Assembly (NCBI GenBank): GCA_004151065.3
Contig: NWUY0300051905.1
Span: forward strand, 14,385-34,703
From: Larix sibirica
Taxonomy: Eukaryota; Streptophyta; Pinopsida; Pinales; Pinaceae
Direction of reading: 5' to 3'
Length of the DNA: 20,319 nucleotides
Shown: positions 1 to 10,934 of the stretch, piece after piece
Layout of the letters: every line of letters starts with the position of its first letter
Numbering within the stretch: the stretch's first letter is position 1
Notes under the pieces: model-generated
Databases searched by the model: none
Told to the model about the DNA's origin: nothing
What the model saw: the letters and a program-made list of their open reading frames with translations, nothing else
Made by a program: the position numbers and the translations under genes

Positions 1-1000
1 GGAGGGGGCAATTAATATAGCATTAAGTGTAGTTGTTGCCCGAATTTCGACGTGCCTTGTTGGCTTCACCTCTGTCGTTGATTTCACATGTTTTGGACTT
101 TGAACAAGGAACCCTAAACTCGACTACGTTTACGCGGTTATCAATTTCTTTTGTCATTCATTGTGTTGGGAAAGGTTCTCTGGAGAGGCCGACATCCTGC
201 TGCAATGTAGGGTTTGGAAATTGGTTGTTAGGAGGACTCCTTCCTCGGTTTCGAACCTTGGACCTGTGAGGGAAATTTTATATGTTTCCAGGCTCTGTAT
301 TCTTTGTGGAGTGGAGCCACGATATAGTCTTTGAAGTAGTTTGTAAGGTTTCTCTGTCAGTTTCTTTGAGTGCAAGGTCGAACTGGAGTTCGATTCTCCT
401 AGCTACAAGTGGTTGTTCTCTGAGTTCGAAACTCTTATTCTCTGCAATTCTTATAAGGATTCGTTGTATCGTTTGCGTGAGGTGTTTCAAACCAGTAGCT
501 TCGACGCTAAGGTAAGGTTTTTGAAGAATAGTAGTAATAATAGTGTAATGTTTAAGTCATTCTATGCGTTTTCTTTGTTTTAACCATTTCAAAGCTGTAA
601 CTGGCAGGTGATACTTCGTTGAAGGATTTCTATGTGCGAAACTTGGTATGAGGATGTTGCATCAACCTCCTGGTAAGCTTCAGTGGTTCTTAAACCCTCA
701 TAGGTACCTTTGGCATGATTTGGCCAGTGTTTGCAGTTTGACGAGAGTTGGAAATTTTGTCCCTGACAAGGGTAATGGCCGAGGTTAAAAGGTTTTTAGG
801 ACAATATGTTACAAGAGGATAAATCCTCAGTTTATGTTGCTATTCGGCCCAGTAGTGTTTTGCTGTGGCGTTTGAATAACTATGAACTTGTTTTACGAAT
901 TGGTTGCTGAAGGAATGAACCTCATGTGGTTAGGAACCTTGTAATGTTTTTTAATGTAAACTCTGTCAATAAATTGACTATATTGCTAAATATGAAATCT
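1..1000 (+). other. Unrecognised decayed stretch
   Basis: No intact gene is seen. One + frame (codons starting at 185, 188 and so on) is fairly open from about 185 to 525. It has a coding-like run including VWKLVVRRTPSSVSNLGP, broken by stops after 340. This looks like the remains of a retroelement or other repeat, but I do not recognise a domain. It does not resemble the RT-to-zf-RVT linker of LINE-b, so it may be a foreign block inside or upstream of LINE-a. The region 600-1200 is even more decayed. Low confidence in any identity. Confidence 0.3.
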
Positions 1001-1218
1001 GAGAGCCGAAGGTTTACTCATTTCTATAAAACATGGGAAAATCTTGTATCGAAATGTTTATAATTTTGTTTGAGTGTTAAAAAGGAATTTTGTTTGTATA
1101 AAAGAATAATTTTTCCTGAACTACTTCTATGTTTGTATAAGTTGATAATTTGGTTTANTCTTAGATCTGCTGTGAGGATTTTCACATTGACTCCCTTCCA
1201 TCTCCCCCTTTCTCCCGA

Positions 1219-1590
1219 ATGTGGAAGCATATATGGAACAATGATGGATTACCTAAGGTTAACGTCTTATGTTGGGTTTTGGTGCATGATAAAGTTCTTA
1301 CAACTGATAACCTTAAAAAATGACAGTTCACAGGGCCATCCCGGTGTGTTCTTTGCAAGAATGCTAAAGAAACTGCTCGGCATCTTTTTGTGGAATGTGA
1401 GTATGCAAACTCGGTTTGGTCTATTTTTATTAATGTGTTATATTCTCCTTTTCCATTGCCTTCTTCCTGGAGTGAACTCTTCTATAATCGGAAGGCTTAT
1501 TACAATCATTATCTCTCTTCTAAGTCTATATTTGCAAGAATTTGGTTTGCTCTCTCTAAATATACATGTTGGAATATCTCACTGCCTTGA
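1219..1590 (+). pseudogene. zf-RVT domain of LINE-a (broken)
   Basis: One + frame runs from MWKHIWNNDGLPKVN through VLVHDKVLTTDNL to CVLCKNAKETARHLFVEC and ANSVW. This is the zf-RVT signature of plant LINE ORF2: the K-V-x-x-x-C-W start, the C-x2-C pair (codons at 1345 and 1354), and the H-L-F-x-x-C motif. In LINEs the domain follows the reverse transcriptase and is thought to bind zinc and nucleic acid. A UGA at 1321-1323 and a second stop at the end of the segment break the frame, so this is a relic. The same frame continues, after the stop, towards the RNase H domain. Confidence 0.8.
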
Positions 1591-1854
1591 AATAACACCA
1601 TATTTGAAATTGATCTCTTACCTCCCAATTCCATAGCTAGTAGTGCCAAAAATATCATTTTTGAGGCGTTTACCTCCAAGGACCTTTCAAAACTTGCTTC
1701 AGAACCTCTTTCCCTTGTTGAACAGAAATGGCTTAACTCTTTTCTTTCCCAGGGCTCCCTTCAGTCCAAAATATTATCGTCCCCTTGCGACCCTCCATTA
1801 TGGAGAATTAACAAAACCCCTCTTGAATTTGTAGTTTGGCTCCGATAGAAAAAT

Positions 1855-2291
1855 TGTTATTCCTTCTTCTATGATGGTGCATCTAAGGGAAACCTAGGGG
1901 AGGTGGGTGCAAGAGCGGTTTTGTTTGACCTTGGAGGGAAAATAATTACACCTTTTGCTTGGGGTTTTGGGATTATGACCAATAACCACGCTAAATGGTA
2001 TGCACTCTTGCAAGCTACATAAATTGTATCCTCTCTTGCTCCAAAAAAAAATTGATTCTAGGAATTGTCATTAGATCAACCCATAAAGGACTAAAAGGTA
2101 AGGGTATTGGCCATGGTCATCTTCAAAAGCAAACAACACGTCTTCTTAAATCTCTTCTAACTTTAAGTCTCCTCTATGCAAAGCGACAAAACAATGAAAT
2201 GATTGATAGAATTTCCAACTTGGGAGCTTCGTTGGCACAAGGTTATATTAAAAAGGATGGGTGTAGCCCCATTAGGAAATGGATCCCTTAA
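1855..2291 (+). pseudogene. RNase H domain of LINE-a (catalytically ruined)
   Basis: In the zf-RVT frame, FFYDGASKGN gives the first catalytic Asp (codon 1873-1875) and the hallmark of the archaea-like RNase H found in plant L1 elements. The match continues through ARAVLFDLGGKI and WGFGIMTNNHAKWYALL. The family's second acidic residue (normally Glu before x-x-A-L) is Lys here (codon 1993-1995). Stops follow at about 2020, then a frameshift; the remainder is read in the next frame (1995-2291), where the RQNNEMIDRISN segment stands for the last Asp block. The GDS-type third motif is not preserved. The enzyme would remove RNA from the RNA/cDNA hybrid; this copy cannot. Confidence 0.78.
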
Positions 2292-2823
2292 TCACAAGCC
2301 TCCCTATGAATTATAAGACTTGTGAGAAGTGTCAAGAGAGCGTCACCAATGTTGGGACAGTACACGCAGAGAACTATCGTAGTACCAAGGCACAAGGTAT
2401 AGTTAATGACTCATTTAGAAAGTTCGTCACTTCACACATTTGGCTTGATCTTTGCTTGTGGAATATTATGGTGTTCAATAGTGCACTTCTATGTGCTTGT
2501 GGGAACTTAATTCAACTTCGTTCTAGGTTTCCTTCCTGAACTTTCTTTCATAACCTTGATATTCATAGGGAAAGTGGTAGTGTCGAAGGAGAGGTGATTG
2601 TGCATAATAGTCTAGAATTGAGCAAGAACAACCTCCTTCAACGTAGTTGGAATCACTTCCTTTGGGACGAGGGGGTGATTCTTGGTGCGGTTGGGTTTTT
2701 ATGTTGGACAGGATTCAAAAATTGGCATGGATTCTGCCCTCCTGTAAGGACATGATCCTTTTGGCCCTTAGTTGCTATTGAAGAAGAGGGTATTCCAGGT
2801 CCAAGGAAAAAGATCGTTCGATC

Positions 2824-3169
2824 ATGTCGTCATGGAGGGAAGCTTTTTGTGGGATCTGAATGGATATCACTGACCTGCGGCATATAATGCAAATCTTACA
2901 TGAATAGTTTGAAGGCATGCTTGAGGCTATCTGAGAAATTTCATATCACATTTCAATGTTGGATACCCGAGTGGAGGACATTGAGAGTGAATTGAGGGAG
3001 CAAGGAGGAAATATTGAGGAAATTTTTGTGGATGTGGCTACTAAATATGAACTAGGAGAGTCAAGTTCGTGATGCTATGACACAAGGGATTCAAACTATG
3101 GACAAAGACTTTGTTATTCATTCACTTCAAGGACAAGATGAATCACATGCTTCCAAGCATGTTGAATGA
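2824..3169 (+). pseudogene. Coiled-coil-like 3' reading frame of LINE-a
   Basis: One + frame starts at ATG 2824 and carries heptad-like residues, for example ISMLDTRVEDIESELREQGG. It has three stops and then shifts to the next frame near 3055, where it continues through DAMTQGIQTMDKDFV to a stop at 3167-3169. The charged, Leu/Ile-spaced character resembles the reading frames in the same place in LINE-b (12899-15006) and insertion I3 (13544-13759, - strand). The function is unknown. It could be a C-terminal ORF2 extension or a separate short ORF. The 2292-2823 stretch between RNase H and this frame has no recognised domain. Confidence 0.55.
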
Positions 3170-3412
3170 AGATGCTTTCTAAGATGGGTTCTGCCTCTGT
3201 GTCCGTTTTATATGTTTTTTAGATGTATTTTGTTGCTTGGGATGTATGTGCGAATATATAGTAGTCGACGTTATGAACCAACAAAACAATTTTGATATGT
3301 AGCAACAGAATGGGTCTTTCAATTTGGTTTTTTTGACTATTTCTCTTATACAAGTTATAAGAACTCTTATGTATCTTTATTACTCGTTTACAACCTTTTA
3401 ATATAAAAAAAT
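3170..3412 (+). other. 3' untranslated end of LINE-a
   Basis: T-rich, non-coding sequence that ends with CCTTTTAATATAAAAAAATA near 3393-3412. This is similar in form to the 3' ends of the other LINE copies in this window: a YCTTTWATAT-like block just before A-rich sequence. I take it as the poly(A)-proximal end of LINE-a. Confidence 0.55.
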
Positions 3413-3429
3413 AACTATTTTTATTTTAA

Positions 3430-3454
3430 AAAATAATAATAATAATAATAATAA
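3430..3454. repeat. (AAT)n microsatellite
   Basis: About seven to eight uninterrupted AAT units lie just after the 3' end of LINE-a. Such A-rich microsatellites often grow from retroelement poly(A) tails, which fits this position. Confidence 0.85.
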
Positions 3455-4302
3455 ACATCAATTAATTAAGATCGAGTGGTAAAAACTCAACGTTATAATA
3501 ATGAGTTGAAAAATGTAAACACTATGAAATAAAAATAGGCATTTTTATTTTCATTATATATAATAATAATATGAAAAAGAAAGGCTTTATAGATTTATGT
3601 GTAAGAAAGACTCCCATGATGTATTATTTTACATTACCCACTTGCATCATATTAAAATAAATACTTGCACTCTACAAACGAACGACATAACAGAAATAGG
3701 TAATTATTTTATCAACAAAAAGGGATCACTAATTTGGTGTGGCTGTATTGTTTTGGTGGTCGCTTTACATGGTTGGCTAGTTGTTAGAGTAATCAATGAT
3801 TTCCATGGTGTACGTGACTGTATAACGTTATTGTTTTGATCGCTCTACATTTTAATTCTCGTTTTGGTAGTTGTTACCATAGGAAAATAGTGGATTCATT
3901 TATTATGGTGATTAAGATTGAAGAGAAGGCTAGCAATCACATCATCATTGATTAGATTGCACACTTATTATTAGTTGTTGATACTTCTATATCATGGAAT
4001 GGACTACACACATCATAAGATTTTCCATAACAATGTCTTTTTGTTAATGGTTATTTTTTATAATTTAAGAATAATTTAAAGATATTTTTTTAAGTATTTA
4101 GGATTAATTTAATTGGTTTAATTGTCCATTTATCATATATTGTCACATCATAAGTCACAAGTTTTAAAAAAAATCATCTTCTTAAAACTTTATTTAATTT
4201 GCACTTTATATTTTTTATATTATTTTTTAATTAAATCTATTTTTCATATTTTTAATCATTTTGATTTTTAATTAATTTTATATTAAAGCTTGTTGCATAA
4301 AT

Positions 4303-4322
4303 TGCAACGTTTTGCAACGTTT
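4303..4322. repeat. 10-bp tandem duplication
   Basis: TGCAACGTTT occurs twice in direct succession (4303-4312 and 4313-4322). It is short and has no assigned role. Confidence 0.7.
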
Positions 4323-4998
4323 TACAAGTCAATCCATTGATAAGTAACATGGACTCTCATTTTTATAATTACTTATCTTATACATCAATAAATTAATTCA
4401 AATTAATTCATGAATGAAGTGAGAATGTATTGATCAATAAAACTTATATTGTTCACCAAATTTTTTTATACAAATAAATTAAGATATTCTAGAAATCCAT
4501 TCCAATAAGCAACTTAATCCATATTATTTGATATGGGTATGTAAATGCATACACATGTACATGCCTTCCACCTATTTGCACATCATTCATTGTCCACAAA
4601 CATGCATACTTCATAACAACTTCCTTTGCATTATTATCTTAGGTTGGATTCATTAAGGTCCCTCCCAACTTCCTTTCAAAGCTACAAGCTCTCATTTTGT
4701 ACCATTAACCATATTTCCTCAAGTTGTCTTTGAGTTTGTGTTTCTAAGTTTTTTCATTCGTGTGCCCTTATATACATTAAATCAAATGCCTTGAGAAAAT
4801 GAGATCAAAATAATGACAATTTACAATGTTTTGTTAGGGTTTTGGAGCCCGATGTTATTGATTTTATTGTGCTTGAATGTTGTCTTAACAAAAGTTGTTC
4901 ATCATTATTTCGTATTTGGTGACTCTTGATAGTGTGCTTGTCATGTTAATTGACCTTGTAGCTCTCTTGGTCACATAAGCACATAGGGGGCTTTCATA

Positions 4999-6240
4999 AT
5001 GGCCTCCTTACCACCAACTAACACTATTTTTCCTAATTGTAGGGAGTGCCTATACAAGGAGGAAGCATTGGTAGACATGATTTCATTGAACCTCTACAAA
5101 ATTTCATCCCAAAGGTGGCACGTGAAATAATGAAATCCCTCAAGAGGAAACACCCATTTATATCAATATTCATGCATATTTTGTTATTTGTGAAAATATG
5201 AAATGATGTACTCAATTAGGGAATTTCACAAGATATATCCCACCAGAGAATGTGAATAGGCCTAGATAAAGAAGTCTTTGGAAACTCATCGTTGGCTATA
5301 ATGTTCATCCATGTGTAGCCTTACTAAATATTTTTTTCATTTCACTTTCAACAAAGAAAGTCTCTACCATGAAATGTTTATTGGCCATCCCTCGATTGAT
5401 CAAAATACCTTAGTCATCTTATTTAAATGGTATCATTCATTCTCTGTGAATGAAGCTACTCAATTGTACTTCTCATATTATGTTGAATTATTGGGGTTTT
5501 TCTTTGCAATTCTAGAGTTCCATTACATATTTGTGCACGAATAGGAAAGTTTATATGTCAAAAGCTTACTAGATTTTTCAACCTGCAATCTCAAAAAATG
5601 GTTTGCCTTAATGTCAATATATCCAAGAACCTGAAGGAATTTGTAGTCGGGGTAAAGTTCTATGTTAGCTAGTCCATTATATTAGCCTTCTAAATACTTT
5701 CTTTGGGTATCAATATCCAAACCATATGATTAAGGATTTTCCCTTAATGTACACTCTCAAAACTATAGAATTTTAAGTTATTGAGAATATGTAAGGTTTG
5801 CAAAGGGAAATGGCTCACTTGAAACTACATAATATCAAGCTCAAATGTCCTTACCCTCTATAGACAATGAAGGATGGGTGAAAGTTGTCGAAAAGGAAAA
5901 ATCTCCTCAAGCTCAAAAGGCCCAACCAACCCTAGTGGTTGGTCCTAGCTTGGATTTGAAGAAGCGCGTTACTCTTTCCATGGAAAAAGAGCATGTTGGA
6001 TTTCTTAAACCAGCATGTTGGATTTCTTAAACCACCTTCTCATGGGTGGGGATAATAGGGCCCAAGCTCTTCTCTTGTGCATGAATTTTCAACAAGCTAA
6101 AAGTAGAAGGATCTTATAAAAAACCAAAATAGAACCCTAAATGAGTGGTTCCCACCCAAGATTTAGAATGTGATTTCTATAAACACTTTTTTCTCATAAA
6201 ATCTTGGCTTTGAGGATGAGGAGACAATCGATTTCCATGT
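4999..6240 (+). pseudogene. ORF1 (gag-like) of LINE-b, decayed
   Basis: ATG 4999 opens MASLPPTN and soon meets frameshifts. The best coding run is 5311-5544, including FFHFTFNKESLYHEM and a later YVELLGFFFAILEF stretch. Its layout matches the DUF4283-type domain of plant LINE ORF1 proteins: F-x-F-x-x-E, then a hydrophobic W-x-x-x-F segment, then V-x-L-x-G. Around 5690-5740 the residues PNHMIKDFPL look like the second half of a CCHC zinc knuckle whose cysteines are lost. A later piece from 5845 (DNEGWVKVVEKEKSPQAQKA) is the charged C-terminal region typical of these proteins. ORF1 proteins bind element RNA in the ribonucleoprotein. The identification rests on layout, not an alignment. Confidence 0.55.
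5991..6034 (+). repeat. Exact 22-bp tandem duplication in ORF1 of LINE-b
   Basis: The 22-base unit beginning GCATGTTGGATTTC occurs at 5991-6012 and again, without change, at 6013-6034. Because 22 is not a multiple of three it shifts the reading frame and ends the 5845-6030 open frame. It is probably a replication-slippage event after the element died. Confidence 0.9.
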
Positions 6241-6255
6241 TGAAGGTCCAAAATG

Positions 6256-6271
6256 AAAGTCATGTCATGCA
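6256..6271. repeat. Left target-site duplication of insertion I1
   Basis: AAAGTCATGTCATGCA, 16 of 16 identical to 7574-7589. It lies within codons 2-7 of the LINE-b endonuclease. Confidence 0.88.
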
Positions 6272-7573
6272 TCCCCACAACGGGTGTCATTCTGATGGAG
6301 CCCTCATCCCACATAGCTAACATATTCCATGAGGAAGAAGATATACCATGAAGCACGACGTGTGGTACTCGACCTCCATCTAGACTCTTAACTGTCAATC
6401 CTGTCAAGGAAAGCTCCCTCATTATCGTTGTGTATACTCGAGGGGATCCATATGACTGCAAACCCGCTCGCTTGTGCGGGTATTAATGGAAACTCGATTT
6501 CAAGGTTGTGGAAATGGAATTCCGCATGGCCCACTTACTCTTGGACATAAGAAAATGTAGTTAGATTAAAGGCCGATCTCGAATTAGCAACTCGCAATAC
6601 CATCTCCCTCATATGTGTTGCATGTTGGTAAAAACTCTGGTTCTCTCCCTTCGCGTGCATCGGGGCTGGACTCTTCTTGCTAGTAAGGTAACCATGGCTA
6701 GGATAAAGGTGATTCCACAAAAAACTGTGAATGGGCCACGCCGCACACATATGCCACCTGCCTTGCAGGAAATGGGCAGGGTCCAAGGTTTTTTTGAAAA
6801 TGAAATTCCCAATTCAACTTGTGCTCGCACAACCGGATTGGAAAATCGTCTGAAGAAGAAGCAGAGCATTTGGACATGGAATTCGGTGGGCTAGTGGAGG
6901 ATGTTGGGTCTATGCACACTAAGGAAATGCGACACACATAGACTCTCGGGGTTTTATGGACAGTTAAATCTCTAATGTCCATGGCAATGGAAGATTGCCT
7001 CCAAGGGAAGCTAAGGCTAAAGAAGGATGCTCTTCTGCTGGTTGAACACATCTCCAATCTGGAAGCTAGTATGCATGCTCTCTTCCGGTTCCAGCGGGGA
7101 GACTAAGTGGATTAATGCAAAGCTGGACGCTTTGGACAAAGCTAGCACAGGCAAAACTTTCAACAGGTCTCCACTAGAACTGGCTGCTAACACCCAGCTC
7201 GTTTTTAGAAGGTGCCCTGCTATTGCTAACGATGTCGGGATAAAAAAAATTCCAAGTGTTGGTCCCTCTTCAATTCCTCTCATCGATGATGAATAGTTGG
7301 TTAGGCCTCCAGGCTAGTTTTAATGTTTCTTGTCTATCTTTGATTTTGAATGCTTCGGCCATAACCCTCAGCCCGTGAGGGAATTACTGTCAAATTTCTC
7401 TCTTTGCAGTTCTTTGAATTATCGAGTCATAGGTAGCATAGTAGCTCTATGCTCTTGATGTTCAGGTTTTTTGTGTCCTGCATGGCAACTCTGCACTCTA
7501 ACACTTGGACAACTTGGCTATCTACAATTACCTCTTTTTAATCTAATAGAATCTTTGAACCTTACCAAAACAA
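6272..7573 (+). mobile_element. Insertion I1: 1.3-kb 5'-truncated LINE-type retroelement
   Basis: It is bounded by exact 16-bp direct repeats and ends in an A-rich tail (ACCAAAACAA) next to the right repeat, as expected of target-primed reverse transcription. A CCTCTTTTTAATCTAATAG block near 7529-7547 resembles the 3' ends of the other LINE copies. Its only coding remnant is at 6804-7296. It has no RT or RNase H, so it is 5'-truncated. 6272-6803 holds no domain I recognise. 7297-7573 is its 3' untranslated region. It entered LINE-b exactly at the start of the endonuclease. Confidence 0.82.
6804..7296 (+). pseudogene. Coiled-coil-like ORF remnant in I1, unrecognised
   Basis: In one + frame from 6804, an acidic run (IGKSSEEEAEHLDMEFGGL) leads through one UAG into KGKLRLKKDALLLVEH-type heptads (residues given approximately; the visible run is LRLKKDALLLVEHISNLEAS) and stops at 7104. 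The next frame carries on with INAKLDALDKASTGKTF to a stop at 7294-7296. Length and placement just before a retroelement 3' end parallel the coiled-coil-like frames of LINE-a, LINE-b and I3, but the residues differ, so it may come from another LINE family. No function is assigned. Confidence 0.5.
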
Positions 7574-7589
7574 AAAGTCATGTCATGCA
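7574..7589. repeat. Right target-site duplication of insertion I1
   Basis: AAAGTCATGTCATGCA, identical to 6256-6271. Immediately after it the LINE-b endonuclease frame resumes. Confidence 0.88.
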
Positions 7590-9180
7590 ATGTTTAGGCC
7601 TATTAAGGTTTACCCCTTTCCCAAATTCATTGTTTAGAGAGTTTGCTATACTATTTATGATTGAAAGTTTTGTGTTTACAAATTTAAAGTAATTAGTCCA
7701 CTGCTGAAAATGGCCCTTCAAGTAATATTGTTCATTTTTTCTACTTGTTCTATTAACCATTCAAAATGTAAAGGAATGGCCACCACGCTAGTCCCTCCAA
7801 AGCTGGGCACTTCCATTATTGGCCATGGGTCTAACCCTTCAAATTGCTTGGTATGGATGTTATTTGGTTTTGGCAGGAAGGTGATTGGGTTGGGAAACAT
7901 TTATTATTTGGATGATGTTGATGAAAGAGCGACTCTTTTGTGATTAATTTGTTGAGGAGATCCAAGGCACTTAGCCAATCTTCGATGATTTTAATAATGT
8001 TAAAACACATGATGATAAGGAAGGTATGCTACATGTTAGAATGTTAATGAGGGACCAAATTACTTGGAACAACTTGAAGGTTAGATTGGGGGCCTCTATG
8101 ACCCTAATAAAATCTATTGATGAAATTATTTTGAGTTGTGGTTTACTTGGTCCAATTTTAAGGAAGGCAATGCAAGAGTGTTGAAGCAACTTGATCAATT
8201 CATGCTTGTTGAAAACAACTTCCTTTTCCTTTGAATGTAATAGGAGAAGTATTGTTAAAGTGTTAGAAGAGCTTTCAATTTCTAAATCATATCAGCCCAT
8301 TCTGTTCTTTGTCTCTAAAGGAGATACAAAATTTAAAGTGTTAAAAAATAGATTTATACTCAATGTGTCAAACATGCATTAAATATGTCAATCACATTTG
8401 GAACTTAATGCCATGTTCTAGAGGGCCTCAAGGTTGGATATTTTGGTAGGGCAATGTTATCAATTGGTTTAAATATTTTATGAAAGACCATGGGAGGAAA
8501 CTCATTGCTATTAGGTAATCGAAACATAAATCTTATATACTTGAAGCATTGCAATAGATATTGCAACACTTACAAATTAACCCATGTGACAAGTAATTTA
8601 CTACTAGGACATTAAAGTTTACACATCTCCTAAAATTGGAACAAATATGCAAGGCTTGGGAAGGTATGGGGGCATAGATACACAATAGACTACATTGGAT
8701 CAAGTCATGATATATAGTGACAAAGGCCTATTTAAAACCCTAACCACTATAGTAGCAACAAAAAGTATGAAAGTCTCCAAAACCTTTGTTGGTCACGTGG
8801 AAAATCAAGAGAACATTGAAAATGAATTTGTTAATCATTGCAAAATGAATTTGTTAGTAATTGAAAAATGAATTTTCAACATGAAGGTATGACTAAGAAG
8901 CTTCATTATGTGGGCATATAAACTTGCATTGATGATATCCCTTCTAGGTTGTCACTATAATGTCAACGTTTATGTCAACAAGAGTTGACTTTGGTTAAGT
9001 TTACAAAATATCTAAAGGATATGGATGATGATAAGTCCCTAGTCCTAAATTATCCTTGTGAATTATATAAGGGTACATGGGATTTTGTTGGGCCCAACCT
9101 GCTTCAAATGTAAATGGAATTTATATAGACCAATCATTGAGGAAATCCATCAATAAGGGATTATTAAGTTTATTCCAATT

Positions 9181-9960
9181 TTTTGGGATCTTGAATTGAT
9201 TAACAATTGGCACTTGATCACTTAGTTGAATGTGTCACACAAAATATGGCCAAGTATTAGCATTACCAGTAAGGCACATTCTACCAAAAACCATCAAACT
9301 TGAGCATATGTGCTTATCAAATGATATTACATTCTAGCCAATTTCATTGGCATATGGGAAAAGATAGAATGGACCAAATGCTTGGGTTTGGATACCATTT
9401 TTGTCAAAATTGATTTCAATCAAGAAGGCTTGTGATACTATCATTACCACCATGCTTAAATCTTAGTGTTGGCCCTTTCATCATAAAAGTTGCAGGTACC
9501 CTTTTTGTTGATGTCACAACTCATTTGTTTATTCACCGGAGAGAGATTTGAGGAAATCAACCTCTTTAGGTAGATCAAGCAATATTTTCCACTCATGTTG
9601 GTGTTGTGTGTTTTGGGAACAAAATCATTTGGGTGCCTTCTTCAAAGTAGAATGACCCAAGGGCTTATCAAGGGTATCCTCCTACCAAGCCTTGAGGGTG
9701 GCTAGCTTGTTAATGGGCACTTCACAAATGACTCCTTACTAACCCTAATTAAAGAGAGGGAAACTTTGGATAACACAATGGATGTGTTTTCTACCAAACT
9801 AAAAATGGCCAAACATTAGTGATTTATATACAAATATGCTCCTAATCAACTTGAAATCCAAGGGTAGGCCTAGATTCATCCTTGGAAAGTATTCACATTC
9901 CTAGGGTTCCTTTTTGTATTCCATGCTTTGCCTAAGGAGCATTGGAATGTGACCATTTAA
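9181..9960 (+). pseudogene. Reverse transcriptase domain of LINE-b ORF2, decayed
   Basis: Motifs appear in order. ANFIGIWEKIEWTKC and FVKIDFNQEG (first catalytic Asp codon at 9422-9424) correspond to the I-K-I-D-F-x-K-A-Y-D block. After a frameshift, FEEINLFR, IKQYFPLMLVLCVL (the R-Q-G-x-P-L-S-P-x-L-F block) and LLQSRMTQGLIKGILLP follow. VNGHFTNDSLL (9715-9747) occupies the place of the F-A-D-D active site, here F-T-N-D, with one catalytic Asp lost. LKERETLDNTMDVF-like residues after it fit the thumb region of plant LINE RTs, followed by FTFLG near 9889. At least three in-frame stops are seen. Confidence 0.72.
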
Positions 9961-10934
9961 AGAGTAGATAAAAAGATAGATAAATGGATAATAAAACCCA
10001 TGTCCTTGGCAACTGAATTTGTGCATAAATGTCATAGGTGCCACCCATGTTTACTATTGTTCTTATTGGGTAACTTGAACTAGTATATCTTGAATGACTA
10101 TAAAATCTTATCATGTGCTAATTTCAATGGGGAAAAGGGTTTCCACTAGGTCAACGAGAACCTTAATTTGCTCTACACGTGAGGATTGAGGAGGAATGGG
10201 AATTATTGCTATCTTCACATAGGGATAAACAATGTGTACTAAGTGGGTCATCAAATTTGTGGAAGGGCATGAAGCATGGAAGGTTATAAGAGAAATGCAA
10301 CACCAATGGGGTCACTTTGTCATAATAATGTGGAGCAACCTAAATGTTTAGGTGTCGATTATTATCCATACCCTAGTCCATATTAAAGGAACCTTTGTTG
10401 TTAAGAATACTGAGCCCTAATTAGTTTGGAAGTGTGACTCTTTGCAATCAAGGCTCCCATTTAATTACCACATTCTTTGGTGGTTACTAGTGGTGTTGTC
10501 TAAAGGAAATCCCTTAGTATAATTAACATGTTTTTTTTCCAAAAACTTTAGTAGGGGAGGTATTAAAATAATTGGGTAGTTGTATGATTCCCAACCAAGA
10601 GATTGGAAGGATTGGTTAACCTTAAAGGTTGAGTTGATGGATATACATGATAGGATAATCATTGATGAATTCCAAAGCCCCATCCATATACTGTCTCCCT
10701 CAAACTTAACATTTCAAGGGTTGCAAGCAGGGTGGCAAGACTAGAGGTGGAACCAATCAAAGGGTTTTAGGAAGGAAAAAAAAGAAACAAATAATTATCA
10801 TTGTTTGGGCACTAACATGGTGCTAGACATAAGAATAAAAAAGTTATGGAAACTTAAGTCTAAGAGCAAACCTAATTTTACAAGCTCAAGACCATATGGA
10901 AAGTTTATTTGGAATCTAAAAATCCTTGCTTTAC

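Larger units (their letters stand above)
1201..3412 (+). mobile_element. LINE-a: 3' half of a decayed plant L1-type LINE
   Basis: The order zf-RVT (1219-1590), RNase H (1855-2291), coiled-coil-like reading frame (2824-3169) and AT-rich 3' end near 3395-3412 is that of plant L1 retrotransposons carrying an archaea-like RNase H. The reverse transcriptase is not recognisable upstream, so the element is truncated, interrupted or too decayed before about 1200. In-frame stops and at least two frameshifts show it is inactive. No target-site duplication was found because the 5' limit is unclear. Confidence 0.75.
3413..4998. other. AT-rich intergenic stretch
   Basis: No coding segment with recognisable protein character is seen on either strand. 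The DNA is strongly AT-rich with many short A and T runs. The 80-codon open frame at 3597-3839 has no start context, domain or compositional support and I treat it as chance. The segment separates LINE-a from the start of LINE-b. The 5' untranslated region of LINE-b may begin somewhere in 4600-4998, where GC content rises slightly, but I could not fix a boundary. Confidence 0.6.
6253..8382 (+). pseudogene. EEP endonuclease domain of LINE-b ORF2, interrupted by insertion I1
   Basis: The endonuclease nicks the target to prime reverse transcription. ATG 6253 begins MKVMS, the start typical of LINE EEP domains (M-K-x-x-S-W-N-x). The frame then runs into insertion I1; the continuation after 7589 supplies the following NV residues. 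Further on, NIYYLDDVDERATLL (7896-7940) matches the NIYAPND block. FDDFNNVKTHDDKEG (from 7981) matches the GDFN block with Gly changed to Asp. FTWSNFKEGNARVLKQLDQF (8142-8201) matches the Y/F-TW-N...LDR block. KSYQPILF near 8290 stands where SDH-x-PI belongs, with the catalytic Asp and His lost. Stops and frameshifts occur throughout. Confidence 0.75.

Noticed and set aside
1070-1636. 188-codon + strand open frame
   Set aside because: The zf-RVT residues are in a different frame (1219-1590); this frame is hydrophobic by chance and contains the ambiguous base at 1158.
6177-7283. Several - strand open frames of 80-120 codons
   Set aside because: They are antisense to the coding relics of LINE-b and I1; none has recognisable motifs.
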